A stretch of DNA of 64,000 bases from Ancylostoma caninum (lineage: Eukaryota; Nematoda; Chromadorea; Rhabditida; Ancylostomatidae): assembly GCA_037903475.1 (NCBI GenBank), contig JBAJFG010000126.1, forward strand, positions 682,001 through 746,000, in the 5' to 3' direction. This document shows positions 12,236 through 24,391 of the stretch, in pieces (position 1 is the first letter of the stretch; every line of letters starts with the position of its first letter). Below the pieces are notes generated by a model. That model ran no database searches. It saw only the letters and a list, made by a program, of their open reading frames with translations, and had not been told where the DNA came from. The position numbers were made by a program, and so were the translations under genes.

Positions 12236-12586
12236 AAATTGAAGAGTCTTCTAGAGCGCTCAACATCACCCACAATCCATGCTCCGTTCTCCAGACGCTC
12301 GTGTTTTCTACTTCTCAGCAAAGTGTGACCTCGCTGCTAACGCTATTCTGGGTCATTCTTCTGTCTGATGATGTGGATTTCCTTAATCGGTTGTTCGCAG
12401 TTGCAAGCACTCGTTGATGGGAATTGCCTAGAAAGGTCAAGCCACCTCCTTAAACGTCTACAAGCACGGGTCATAGAGGGAGAACAACAGCACACAAGGC
12501 AGATTAGGCTATTTCAGGCCTTCATGGCCGAAAAATTTGCTGAAGCATGGCTGAAAACTACGATCATGTATACTATACAATTCTGA
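12236..12586 (+). other. Coding-like block in two overlapping frames
   Basis: One frame is open from 12236 to a TGA near 12416 and reads like protein (LQTLVFSTSQQSV, then LLTLFWVILLSDDVDFLNRL). A second frame is open to the stop at 12584-12586 and is strongly helix-like, with SSHLLKRLQARVIEGEQQ. An AG at the end of TTGTTCGCAG sits where the second frame could start as an exon. This may be two exons, or one frameshifted relic of a gene or transposon. I do not recognise the product. Confidence 0.25.
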
Positions 12587-13586
12587 AGTAACTGTCAAAA
12601 GCTACTTTGATGTTGCCTACCAAGTGCTAAAAAAGTTTGCACTAAATTGCACTAAATTCTTTTTTCAAGCTATAAAATTGTTTTCCAGACTGTCACCCAC
12701 AAATTCATCCATAGTAAAAACAAAAAAAAAGAGAAAATCTGAAATAAGTGTTACATGAACGAAAGTCGATGCCACAGTGGGTAACGGTGTATTCAGACGA
12801 TGTTATGGAATCTGGCCACATTCGCCGTGTTTAATTAGATAGACACGACATGGAAACACAATGGAAAGGTTACTCAAATATCTGTTAGAATCACACAAAA
12901 ACAATCTCTTGCAGTTATACCAGTACTGAAATGCAGCTATTCAAAGAGGGCCCAATCATAAGAATTATTGATATGGAAGGGAAGGGATGCTTTTCTGTGC
13001 ATGGGATTGATTGAAAAACTAAAATTTTACGGAAAAAAATAAAACATACGAGTCAGTTTACAACGATTTATTCCTTGGAAAGGCAAACCAGGTGTTAGAA
13101 ACCTAACCTAACGAAGTGTGGAACACATGGAAATTCTTCTCAAAAACATATGTAAAAATGAAAAACAGGTGAATACATAGAAACGTCATGGCGGTAACAA
13201 GAGGTATGCAGAAAAATATTTACTATACTCTCTTGATAATTATTCATTTATTATTTATTCAAGAATTCTAGCCCAATGTCAAGGTGCATGCTTTTCGCCC
13301 CTACAGAAGAGAAGCTAACATAAGAGAGGGAAAAATTGCCTTCTAGCGTTTGGTTCCTGGCTGCTTTGGATTTCCTCTCTGCCATTTTCAAGAGTGTTCG
13401 AGCAGACAAATAAACAGATAAGTAAATATATAAATTGGTGAACATTTTCCTTTTAAAAACCCTCGGTAAACTTCATGTAAGCATAGAGGTTCTCCATGCT
13501 CATGTGCAAAATATTGAATAGTGGAAAAAGTTTTTGCAAACAGAATGTCAGGACTGCCAGCGCAAGCACAATGTGAGGAATAACAC

Positions 13587-13823
13587 ATGAGAAAATCCTG
13601 CCCACCAAAATGTCAGGAGAACCTCGAACAACAGCGTTCCGAGAAGAAGACTGTCGCGGAAAAACGGCGGAAAAAGATGGTGATAGACACGAAAGCGTCC
13701 GCTAGGAACGTCACATCATTGACGGAGAATTTTAATAAAAACCCCGACATATGGCTTGTCACAATAGGGACCGAACTTAATAAAATGACGCGATTCGATT
13801 CAAAATTCCAATCTGAGTGTTAG
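13587..13823 (+). CDS. Doubtful ORF, basic and charged, 78 codons
   Basis: The ATG-to-stop ORF is rich in Lys, Arg and Glu (SEKKTVAEKRRKKMV) and could be a short coiled segment. It has no signal peptide, no flanking splice signals that I trust and no recognised family. It may be chance, and is kept only because its composition differs from the surrounding AT-rich noise. Confidence 0.15.
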   Translation: MRKSCPPKCQENLEQQRSEKKTVAEKRRKKMVIDTKASARNVTSLTENFNKNPDIWLVTIGTELNKMTRFDSKFQSEC

Positions 13824-15679
13824 AGACAGAGACAAAGTTCGCCTTTCTCACCATTGTGAGGCCACCCGGATGAAATGGAATGTTAGGTGCGAAATTTGTT
13901 CCCCACGATGTACGAAGGCAAAAAGTGAACAAACAGAGAATTAATTCAATTGAAACTATTCATTAAGGGCAAGCCTGCATAGTCTAGCCAACCAATTATG
14001 CTGTTCAAACCTATCATAGTTCAAAATTTCCCATGTCGAAGACTGTAATGAATGGAAAAAAGTAGGTAACTAATTAATCTAACCTTAAGGTAACCTCTAG
14101 GTGAAAATCTAAAAAAGGAACAGGAAACCAGTGAGATGAGCCGAAGTCAGAGGTCACCCCAAGAATCTGTAAAGCGCTGGAGAATCGTGTGCAAGAGAAG
14201 GATTTTCGCTAGTAGATCAACTCGTTTAGCATTTTGAAGTTTCTGGAAGAAAGACATTGTTCCATAAGTGGAATTAGCAGGAGGTCCATCCACAAATTGA
14301 CCGGGAGTGGCGGTTTCAACAATGAACTGGAGAAATTACGGGTGATTTTGGCAAGATTTCAACCCAAAGATTAGGATTTATTTTCTCAACGGTGAGGAAA
14401 TTCCGGAAAGAACAAATGCTTTTCCGAATTTATTTCAGTTGTACGTAATATTTCCGAAGAGAAAAAATAGAGATATCCTTCCAAATAGCGGATGGAATAG
14501 TTTTGCAATATATTGCACTATAATTTATTTGATTCTCACGATAGCCTGTGTTTTACTTTCGCTTTCTTGTGCTTGTTTTTTTTTCAGTTCTTTTAATTCT
14601 TCTATATTCGTTGTTTTTTTTCTTCACATCATTTTATGCCAGCTGTTAGGTGTTTTCCCTTTACCTTGCTGTTATTATGAGTGAGCACCACTAAGTGCAC
14701 ATTATAGATAAATAAATAAATATTTATTTATTCCGTCAAAAAAGAAATGCTTGCTGGTTCATCGCACGTCAATCAATAGTATGCAATATTCATCTAGTTT
14801 TCCCCAATTTATCCAGTCAGAAAAGATGCTTGGAAGCATAGGATTAAAAATGAACTAGAAAATAGATAGATCATGCGAGAAAAAAGTATGAATTCAGAGT
14901 GAGGCAACCGAAATTCAGCACACTAAGACAGCCAATGAAGCCCGAAAGCCGCAGATGTGTGCCTTGCCAGGAAATAAGAATAGACATTCGCTGCAAAAAC
15001 AACGTAGCATAAAGCCGTTTACGACAAGTACATGAGCTAATCTATCAGCCAATAGTCGTGAGGGTCCATAATGAAATTGGGTGGCGAACCTGGTTAGAAA
15101 AGTTCATACGACATAGTTCAAAAAGGTGAAGGTATGTATGAGAAGCTAGGGCGATAACAACACAGGACATTACAGCTAAAGTGAATATCATTTTGCGGTT
15201 CTAATCAGGATTATTAGAGCCTTTTATCAGGTGTTGGTGCGTAGAAGTGCGAGAGTGATGTAGGAATCATAATATGTAATATGCATAATACAGGGGTCAT
15301 GCGGGGGCGGGTTACCAATAGTAATTGTGTGCGAGCGTCACAGAGTGACCGCATGCGGATGTATGTGAATGCTTATGTTTGAAATGTTTTCTCGTTTTAT
15401 TTCCGATCAAATTACACACACACAAACACAGCCGGCCCATCCCTTCGGAGAGAAAGTTATTCTGGCACTTCTAACAGATTGCTGTGTTTTTGCCTTATCG
15501 AGTCGGACGCTGTGGTTCTCGGATAACAGAAGCGGCGGCAGCATCCTCCCGAAAGCAGGAAATGCTGGATGCAACCCAATCACACAAGTCGGCTAATTTG
15601 TTTTCGTCTCACTATGGTCCCTATTATGGGGAAAACTTTACGTGAGGGGGTTTTTCCTGAGATCAAAAGATTGCCAGAC
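13824..15679. other. No gene recognised
   Basis: AT-rich intergenic-looking sequence with ATTT runs near 14705-14730. Small ORFs at 14439-14684 and 15369-15596 lack recognisable features. Confidence 0.4.
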
Positions 15680-16620
15680 CAATCATTTTGGAAACATCCC
15701 AAGAGGAATGGCTCGTAAGAGCATGTGACTGTGTTGTTCGCCTTTGTGCGGGAGGGAGAGCCAAAAGCAGAGATTTCGAGAAAATCCCATCAAAAAGTAG
15801 TGAGCGTCGATCAAATCTACCTCCGAAATCCCACGTTGTTCCAAGGCCCGCATGCACCATTGAGGTTACCCACGACAAGTGCTCGCTTACCAAATTTACC
15901 CTTTATCCAACACCCTCAACAAGGTTGCCTGCCAACATCTAGCTCCTACTCATATGTGATATGAGATTATCCATCCACCCAATGATGCGGGCCAGCAATG
16001 AACAACACTTCAGAAGATAAAGGAGAATCTTCCGAGGAAAACAATCTTTCCAGGATGGAATGGAGGGCGGAGGTTTCTAGAGTAAGGGGGGAAGCGGAAT
16101 TTTCGAGAAACTACCAGCAAAAAGTACAGAGAGAGCGGCCAGTTTTGAAATCCCGTGAGGTTCGCATGCATAATTCAGGTTACCCACGGTCAGTGTAACG
16201 TGTACCTGAGTTCAAACTTTATCTGGTACCCCTCAACATGTTTATCTACCGTAACGTTGTCTATGGGCTGCACGTATCATGGAGATTACCCAGGGCAAAC
16301 GTATCATCGCCGAACACATTTACCCATCGTTAACATGCACGTTTACCATGGGCATGTATGCAAGATTCCACCTACCTGCTACCCATAACCATGAGATTAC
16401 CTATCCTCCCAATGATCTGAGCTCAGGAAGAAACAGTATTTCAAGGGATAATATAAAATCTTCAAGAAAAAGCAATTCTCTAGAAGGAAACAAATGACGA
16501 AGGCATTTGGGATGAGAATGAAAAACGGAATTTCCGGGAGAATGGCAGCACAACCAAAAAACGGCTAGCATGGGTTAAATTCGTTCGTGAAATCCCACAT
16601 TTTTCCTGACATAAAATTTT
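15680..16620. repeat. Diverged direct-repeat cluster with GATTACCC-type palindromes
   Basis: Three diverged units of roughly 300-450 bp (starting near 15680, 16020 and 16430) repeat the same order of landmarks. These are a G/A-rich start, AAATCCC, GCATGCA, then a GAGATTACCC or GAGGTTACCC motif. Between them are several mirrored forms such as TTTACCATGG and GATTACCCAGGGCAAA. The same landmarks recur near 29270, 34445 and 43395. It is probably an old non-autonomous transposon family that expanded locally. Confidence 0.5.
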
Positions 16621-17192
16621 TCGGGATAAAATAAAAGGCCTAGGATGCGACGTGGGTTAAATAAACGCTTGACATGAGCACAGCAGCAAAGTGCTTCAGA
16701 AAACGAAGCGAAATATAATGAGAAAAGAGATAAAAGAGATACTCTCGTCTCTGTGGTCTCTGTGAATGAGTTACGCAACCAAATGATGATTTTTTCCTGA
16801 TTTATTGCCCAGTAACGTAGTACATTAATATGCCCTGTCCACGTGTCATGAATGCAAGGAGAAGTGCACACTGAATTAGTTTCAAAGCGCACAATAACAG
16901 GAAATGTGGATGAACGCCATCGATTGCTAGCACTGTTATTGCCAAAGTAGCATTTTGGGGAAAATACCAGCACTTTTTGGAAAAATACACTAGTTTTGTG
17001 CAAAAGAGGAGATCCTAACCAATTTTGCAAAGCAAGCCCAGTCCTTATTGGCTTATCGAAGGCTGGTTTAACACTATACGTAAGAAACCAATTATTCCAC
17101 TGCAATTTCCCTTTATTTTGAGTTTGAGTTTTCCTTCCGCTTTTCCTATGTCCTTTAGCAAACAGGAAGCAATTATTGGATTCAATTACCAA
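16575..17192 (-). other. Longest open frame of the window (205 codons), product unknown
   Basis: A frame of this length is unlikely by chance in such AT-rich DNA, but nothing in it is recognisable. Its 3' part overlaps the repeat cluster at 16500-16620, which argues against an ordinary gene. A second frame at 16990-16802 has a membrane-like stretch (LLLCALKLIQCALLLAFM). An AG at the end of GGCAATAACAG could be an acceptor for either frame. It may be relic transposon or receptor sequence. I leave the function open. Confidence 0.25.
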
Positions 17193-20100
17193 AGTCTGAC
17201 GCTAGTGGACTGTGCAGCACACGAGCGATGAACTCACAAAAACTACTTTTTTTAACGAAAATGCGATGCTGTATGCCATATGGGCAATAAAGGCCTGATC
17301 TAGTGTTAAGAATTCCACCCCTCCACCCACTCTCGCATTCTCTTCCTGCCACACCCCTCTCCACACCACTCCGAAAGACTATTGTCGCAGTGGGGAAATG
17401 ACAAAACGAATAGGATAGGAGATTTGATTTACCGGTGGTATGAATCTATACGAAGTGGCAACGATCAATATGCATGCGTTCTATTATCGCATCGCGATTC
17501 ATCACCAGTACATGTTAACTCAGCAAAATCCAGGGCATCCATGAAATATTGCTCATTCCTTCATCGCTGTTCCTCTTCATCCCGATTTCCTTCCTCCCAT
17601 CCGAGTAAGTTTCCATGGATAGAAGGTCCAGTAAAGCCGCTGTGAAACTAGTTTAAAGTGCCAGTTGAACAAAAGCGCGTAGCAAACCACGAATATTCTT
17701 GAACGAAAGGGCGAGTCAACTCAAAAACGTGACGAGTACAATGCCCGAATTTTGAGGAGTTCCTCAGTTTAAACCAGCTAAGTCACGCGTTTGAGTGAAA
17801 CTGTCACTTACTTTCTGTTCAAAAGTTCGGAACTTCGAGAAATCCTCACAGAAACTATGCTTTCTGCTGTGAGAAACGTGCAGGAACAGAAGCGAGAGGG
17901 AATAACTTTAAGGGACTTCTGTTCGATGAAAATATCATTGTCACAAAAACAGGTCAAATAATTTACTCTTCTCAGATCCATTTGTTCCTCCAACAACTCC
18001 TATTTAACTATATGTCAATCAAGTAATCAAGTCTCATATGATGGATTGGGGAAAAGCACCTGGAACAGCCAATTCTGAAGATTCCATCAGAGCAGCTTGC
18101 TCGTTGCAGCTACATGGAAGCGATATATGGAATAAGCAGCTGTGACATATCATGAATGGAATAGATGAGCACATCGGTTGTTGTTCAGATCCACCAAACA
18201 TGGATGACACAGCCGACCAGACACAACGTGTTTTTCAACTAACCACGTGAGATAAAGCGCTGCAAACTCGGATCCAGACCAAATGCCCATGAATTTTGTC
18301 CCACAGGGAGTAATACGTTAGGTGCGGTCGTCGTGTAGGCACGGCTTCTCTCTGAGGGACAATTTTTTAAGACGCCAAATTGAATCAAGGGAACGTTCTG
18401 GCGCTGAGAATGAGCACGCTCACAACTCTAACGAGTAAAATTGGATAACAGGGAGAAAATTGGCATCAGAAAGCAATATTTTGTCCTTTTCGTGAGAGGG
18501 CACAGATTAATAGAATGCCCGTGGTAGCAGTCAGTAGGAATGAGGAAATATATGTATAATGAAAAAAGAAAAACAAGAAAAGCGTAGGCAAACTAGGTAA
18601 GATTTGATTCAAGGACAACCTTGCAGCCGTTACGACATTTCCAAAAAAAGATCAAAACTAGTCTCTGAGAGTTTTCACCTGGAATGAGGTCCAACTGCGT
18701 TCAAGGATGGGTCAGAAGGAATGTGGTTACCCAGACACACTACTTGTAGCCGGAATAAATGTCGCGTGAGTCAGTGAGACTAATCCTGTAAGAGCTGAAC
18801 CAGTATTCACATCACAATAATGGAAATCCACTCAGACGCCCAAGCAAGTAATTATGGTGAGAATTATGAATCATGTTGTTATGTTCCTTTTCAGAATAAA
18901 TGGATGAGGGACATACCTGAGCCCAGAAATGCAACCGGCTCTTCCTACAACACTTACGGCGCCACGAAAGGGAGATTGCCGAGTCCAAGTAAACATCAGC
19001 GATAATATTTTGATGGTTCTGTCCTTCAATATTTTAATATTACTATCCTCCTATATAAGGAGTGGCAGGGGGCGGTCCAGTATTTTCTGGAACCAGACGC
19101 GAGAGTTAGCGAAGTTATTCTGTACTTCAACAACATAAGTAGACAATGTTATGAGGGCAGATTTCAGGACAAGAACCGATTTATAGAGCCAGTATTTAAC
19201 AGATTCCTTGATAGGAAATTCTAATGGTTATGTCAGTGAACTGTGCGGATGCGCAGACAGTCAGAGCGACGAAGCGCAGACGATGCGTGCGACCGGGTCC
19301 ACACCACTACATTCTCATACAGTTATGCTGGAAAAGCTTGGATTTAATCTCCAGGCAGTGGCTATTGGTGTTCTGTGTTTGGTAGGGCCGAACTAAGGTA
19401 TTTCAATGACTCATATCATACAAATATTTGAAAAAAATCGCTGAGTCTTCCAATAACAATTTGGTCTCAGTGAAGTATGGACTATGGCAAAGCAGAATGG
19501 AAGTAGGAAATCAGGAGTGGGGAGAAAATTAAAATTAAACATAAAAAACAGGAGGTTAGCGAGGAGAAAATGGTACATATGGTACGCATGTGTAAAATAT
19601 GTATTGTAGAATTACTTTTCAAAAATTCAGAAGTTTCCGGCATCAAACAAGACCGATTCGAAAAGTAGTCGGATGAGACGGTCCAGCTCAATTCTAATCC
19701 AACTTTTACTTTACGATTTTGTCGCCCGCTGACGTTTTACTCCAAGCTTCCGCTGGCCAAATGCGACACAGGAAAAAGCCCGAATTTCTAACGACTTCAT
19801 GAATATGTAATGTCCAGGAAAACATCCGCTCTTGGATTTTCGATGTGACCTAAATGAACATACTAGGAATGGTGGATAATGCTGGGTATTTGCAGCGGCA
19901 AGGTGGAAGGCATGGCTTTGAGGGTGCATCAACAGTGGAGTGACGAAGGAAAATAGTAAAATTGTTGGACAGGAGGGAGGGGCCCTTTTTCACCAAATGA
20001 ATTTATTTGATTTGTTCATGCTTGCTGCAGGTGGTAGTAGATGTAATCGGTTCAAATTAGATTTTAAGCGGAAGCAACATGTTGACACAAATTTAACTTT

Positions 20101-20271
20101 ACACTGTGAATAGAACATTCTAGATAATATCACAATTTGCACGATTTCTTTGTAGCGCAAAAAGCAAAAATTCAGCGAAATAATAAATGCTTACGTAAAT
20201 TTCGCTCACCTTTTTTTCACCGCAAAGAATCCAGAACCAGAAACCGACCTATCGACGCTAGATTTGTATCG
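17193..20271. other. No gene recognised; contains a polypyrimidine tract
   Basis: A C/T-rich, purine-poor stretch at about 17318-17372 stands out on the plus strand. The rest holds only short ORFs. A segment near 19240-19290 (GGATGCGCAGAC) shares wording with 53600-53660, hinting at another dispersed repeat. No splice-consistent exon chain was found. Confidence 0.4.
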
Positions 20272-20311
20272 TTTTCTGCCTTCAAAGAACTTGGACTTTG
20301 AAGGCAGAAAA
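20272..20311. repeat. Perfect short hairpin, 16-bp stem, 8-nt loop
   Basis: TTTTCTGCCTTCAAAG at 20272-20287 is followed by its exact reverse complement at 20296-20311. The stem is shorter than a normal microRNA precursor and there is no flanking pairing that I can see. It may be a tiny foldback relic. Confidence 0.7.
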
Positions 20312-20747
20312 TTAACTAAATTTGCTTTCACAGAGCGGAAAACCGCGGCACATGTTTTCCAAAGCGTCGTTCTGTACATACTCAGTAATAAAGGGCAGTG
20401 TGATGGTAAATGGATAAGCAAAATACTCGTAACATCACCATCGACTCAATTTTTAGTGGAGATCTTTGTCCCTATTTCAGTTGAAAAGACTACATCAATA
20501 ATTGAAAACATTTATAGAAAAGAGGTTCCACTTTGGTAATGTATTTCTGCGCGTGTGATGATACGAATTCAATGCCACACTAGCTTCTGGTCGCCTAAAA
20601 GAGAAAGGGAAGTGGAAAATCAAACGAAACCGGCAGTGCTATGGAGGAGTAGCAATAGGCGTGGAGAAATAGCCCATTTCCAGGATCTATTTGGATGTCT
20701 ATGTGCCGCTAAAATCGATAGGTGCCGCTGATCACAATGGTATATAT

Positions 20748-20755
20748 TTCGTTCC
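20748..20755. repeat. Left 8-bp target-site duplication of hAT-type element
   Basis: TTCGTTCC immediately before the element is repeated exactly at 21642-21649 after it. Confidence 0.85.
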
Positions 20756-21641
20756 CAGGGCGCAGCACCAGGTGGTCAGTGTCGGTTGGGGAGTACTAAG
20801 TCCAGTCGGATTCCGAAATGGGCTACTAAGTACCTACGCACTAGGGTTCTTTCAGGAAAAGCAGATAGCACTAAAAAAGTGACTTAAATAAGCGGTAGTG
20901 AGACGACGAATGATGTTTCAGCACTTAAATCATCGCAAATTCAAGCTAAAATCCTCGAAAAACCGATCTCAGTTCGGAACTATTTGATGCCGCTAGAACT
21001 CGTTGAAACTTGTTATAGGACCTGTCAGATACAAGAAATTGTCACTGGAGCGTGGTTTTTTCTCTCAAACCCGGAACTTTCCCAGGAAATTTCTCTCGTT
21101 TGAGGAAGTGTTCTGATACGCTGTCTACTCCAAGAAATGCGCCTAGGTGGTATCAACTCTCCCCTAGAGTGGCATCTTTCGTTTTTGAAAAAAACCGTCT
21201 TCGTTTTTGAAAAAAAAAAACCGTCATTAATGGTCAAAAAATGGTCAAAAACCACTTTTTGACCATTAATGACGGTTTTTCTCAAAAACGAAGACGTTTT
21301 CTCAAAAACGAACGGTGCCACTTTGGGGGGATACTCGTTGGTATAGTGCGCATCTACAGTCAAAATTCCAACATGATACGTCTCCTACAGGTTGAGCAAC
21401 ACCTGATTATCACTGGAGCGCACCAGAGTGCAGGGTAGAGATGGAGCAAATGGTTGAACAACGGTGGTCTTCAGCCACGAGTTTGATGATCTTCCAGAAC
21501 AGCCTCTCTGAAATCTGCTTGTCTCTAACATCAGTAGACGATTAGCTAATGGCTACGCCCCGGACACTGGTGCTAAGCCCCCTGAATCTGCAGGAAGCTA
21601 CTAAGTCCTGATGGTCAATGACCACCTGGTGCTGCGCCCTG
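20756..21641 (+). mobile_element. hAT-type non-autonomous element, copy 1 (886 bp)
   Basis: The left end CAGGGCGCAGCACCAGGTGG and the right end are exact reverse complements over at least 23 bp. Flanking 8-bp duplications (TTCGTTCC) are perfect. An 8-bp duplication and CAG...CTG termini are typical of the hAT superfamily (established knowledge). The interior matches copy 2 at 55858-56770 in inverted orientation. It has no transposase: its longest ORF (about 112 codons, minus) is not preserved between copies because of indels. It must have been moved by an enzyme encoded elsewhere. Confidence 0.9.
21169..21321. repeat. Central palindrome of the hAT-type element
   Basis: The segment runs from GTGGCATC to GGTGCCAC and folds on itself. 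The arms carry CGTTTTTGAAAAAAACCGTC-like units and meet at ATTAATGGTC/GACCATTAAT. A matching palindrome is present in copy 2 at about 56178-56330, so it is part of the mobile unit. Confidence 0.85.
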
Positions 21642-21649
21642 TTCGTTCC
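21642..21649. repeat. Right 8-bp target-site duplication of hAT-type element
   Basis: Exact repeat of TTCGTTCC at 20748-20755. Confidence 0.85.
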
Positions 21650-24391
21650 ACAAGAAGCTGCCAAAAAGCCGGCCCATGAGTTTCTTTTCCGAGGAGAGTT
21701 TGGGCGGAGCCAATGCGTTAGTACGAGTTTTTCCACACCATAAGTTCCCAGCGTATCCTGACGCGTTTATGTGTCGCTCATTAAGGAATTCCAAATTCTT
21801 ATTGAGAAAACTCGTTAGCTCCGACAGTCGCCCGAACAAATGTGATTACTGTAGAAACTCGGAAAACAACGGCTGAGGTGTGACTCTGAGCCTAACAACA
21901 CCTCCTGAAGGCGCAGACACCGCACTCATAGGTGTAGATGAAAAACAAACTTCTCAAGTTACTGCCTGCTACGAGGAAGTCTGCGCCAGCGCAGTAAAAT
22001 AGTCAGAGCTAGGCTGACGTAAGTTCTCGGTACTGTGGTAAGGTCCGTTTGCAGGGATAAGCCGAGCACAGCTGTGAAAGAACTAGAAAAAATGTTCGCA
22101 TTCTTAAACATATGGTGCAGCAGAAATCGTGAGCCCTAATAAAAAAAGTAATTCGTCACGTACTCCATTTTGCCAACATATATATCATGTGATCTTCCTG
22201 TTCAGGTCACAATTCGTTTCGCGCTACATCTTCTGCAGTGGAGCATCGTTGTGGAAAAACGGGTAGAGGTGGAGTTGGGGCGAAGGAGAGCGAGCCTTTG
22301 TCATGAGGGAGACAGGAATGGCAAGAATTTCGTAAAAAGTGATTAGTGACTCCCTCATTTAAATAATCGATGACGGATAAACTTACAAAATAATAATGTT
22401 GTGATGTTTGACACCCCTCACACCTCATTGGCAAAAATTGTCATAAGTGCTGTCTTCAGGGAGTTAACACTACATGTATAACCTTCTTTTCATTGTTTAA
22501 GTAGTGTTAACGAGGGAAGGCAGTTTTTCTCGCATAAAAAGAATAGCAAAAATGCTGCTTTGTCACTAGAAGTGCCTGGAAGGGGATCCCTTCAGGAAGA
22601 AAACGAACAAGACTCGATAAGATTCCAAGGAAATGTGGAAAATCCCGGTTACCATAAAAATTCAGCAGCCTGCTTCCAAGCACTACGAAGAAGAGCTGAA
22701 TGCAATGAAAGCGAATCGAATTAATGCGTCGCAGCTGGTTTCAGTTCTCCTCCAAGTGTGGCAAAAACCCCTGAATGAACATTTCGCTTGTAGAAAAGCA
22801 GAACAGATGTTTCTGCGTTAAATATTGGAGAAAACCTGATGGTTTGCACTACGATATAGAGGAGAAAATGATGAACGCACACAAAAACTGAGAACGTAAT
22901 AGAGAAAGGCAGACGGACAGACAGAGAAAAGGAGAGAGTATTAGAAGAGGCCGCATAATACTTTGTTACTTGTATACTTTAATGAATGTAGAGAGAATTT
23001 CGAGCGATGTGACAGGAAGGAAGGCAGTTTGGCATCTCTATCTCAAGAGAAGAGTAATAGTTCCCGGATGGGAAATTTTCCGTAATTGAAAAAGACTTCG
23101 AAGAATATCCAAGGAACAGGAACTCCGAGACGATGATTAATACCATCACGTACAATGTTCTCAAGGAAGTTCATTTTCATCACAGTCAGACTCGCTCATG
23201 AGGCAGGACAGGTAATTAACGCTGCCATTCAACACCTGGTTTGTAGATCTAATCAAGTATGTAAATTCGAAGTACGACAAATAACGGAAATGCCACTGTT
23301 CTCTGAAATAATCAATCAGCATTCAGAATTTACATTCAGAACTAGATGACATAACGGAAGGCAATTAATCAAAAAGGATCTGCAAAATAAGAGATTTACT
23401 GGATAAAGAGATCGATGAATCAGTAGCTAAAAGCAAAAAACAGGAAGATAGCTGGTGGGGGTGGAGGGCGGGGAGAAGCTTGCGAGACTCGAGGATGAGA
23501 TCCATGAAGGGAAAGTAAAAACTCAGAGCCACGCCAGAATAATGCGCTTGTGCTATGGGAGAGTCGTAAAGTCCTAACGAGTTGGGCAAAAATTGCTTCA
23601 GCAATGAAAGGGCAATTTTCTAGTTCAGTATGAGTGGCGGAAAGAATTGAAGAAATCTTCTACAGTGTTGGGCTTGAAAAGTCACGCCCGGGACTGCTCA
23701 GTGACGTCGCCGTCGCTCCCATAGGGTTCATACCACTCTTCCTCTTGTTTCTTGTTGATGAGTGGACAGTTGGAAGTGTTGAGAAGGCTCAAGAGAAAAC
23801 AATCGTATCCTCCAAAGGATCCAGTCTTTCACAGCTTAGAAGTGTTTATTTTATCAGTTACGCAACAATCAGGAAATAGCGACGAAAAAACTCTGAAATT
23901 CAAGGAACCAATCGTCTATACCCTCGCAATATTTTAGTTCTGCCCCACATACTTCAAAGCAATCACGAGCAACCAGTTATGGGTGTTTCCCAGAAGTGTC
24001 ATAGGAGCGATTTACTCGCTTTTCTAAAAGAACCAGTCTTCCAAGCAAATGTGAATTTTTTTTTACTGTTTACGAGCGAGTTATCTCAAAAATCACGACA
24101 AGTAACGGTTAGGATAGGAGGATGCCCCCGAAAAATACTGCTGGAAAAAATCGGGATAAGATAGTAGTCTAGAACATTTCCGATACGTGTTCTTCATTCT
24201 TCATTTCCACTACAAATACGTATTTCTGCCCTCTATCTAAACGGAAACTTTGAGACGAAAAACAGAAAATGATTAGCCCTTCTGTAAACTGAGCGGCAGC
24301 CTCTTAATTGTAATGAATGAGTGGAAAAAGGCATTGCCATGTTCATACACTTTCAAAAAGTATCCAGAAAGGATGGATGTACAAACATATA
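21650..24391. other. No gene recognised; small inverted repeat at 22463-22511
   Basis: GTTAACACTAC (22463-22473) and GTAGTGTTAAC (22501-22511) form an 11-bp inverted repeat that may be a minimal transposon relic. ORFs at 22633, 23155 and 23634 (plus) are short and unrecognised. Nothing else stands out. Confidence 0.4.

Noticed and set aside
18820..19005. ATG exon followed by GTGAGA and a TTTTCAG acceptor 40 bp later
   Set aside because: Joining the two runs straight into an in-frame TAA, so the splice model fails.
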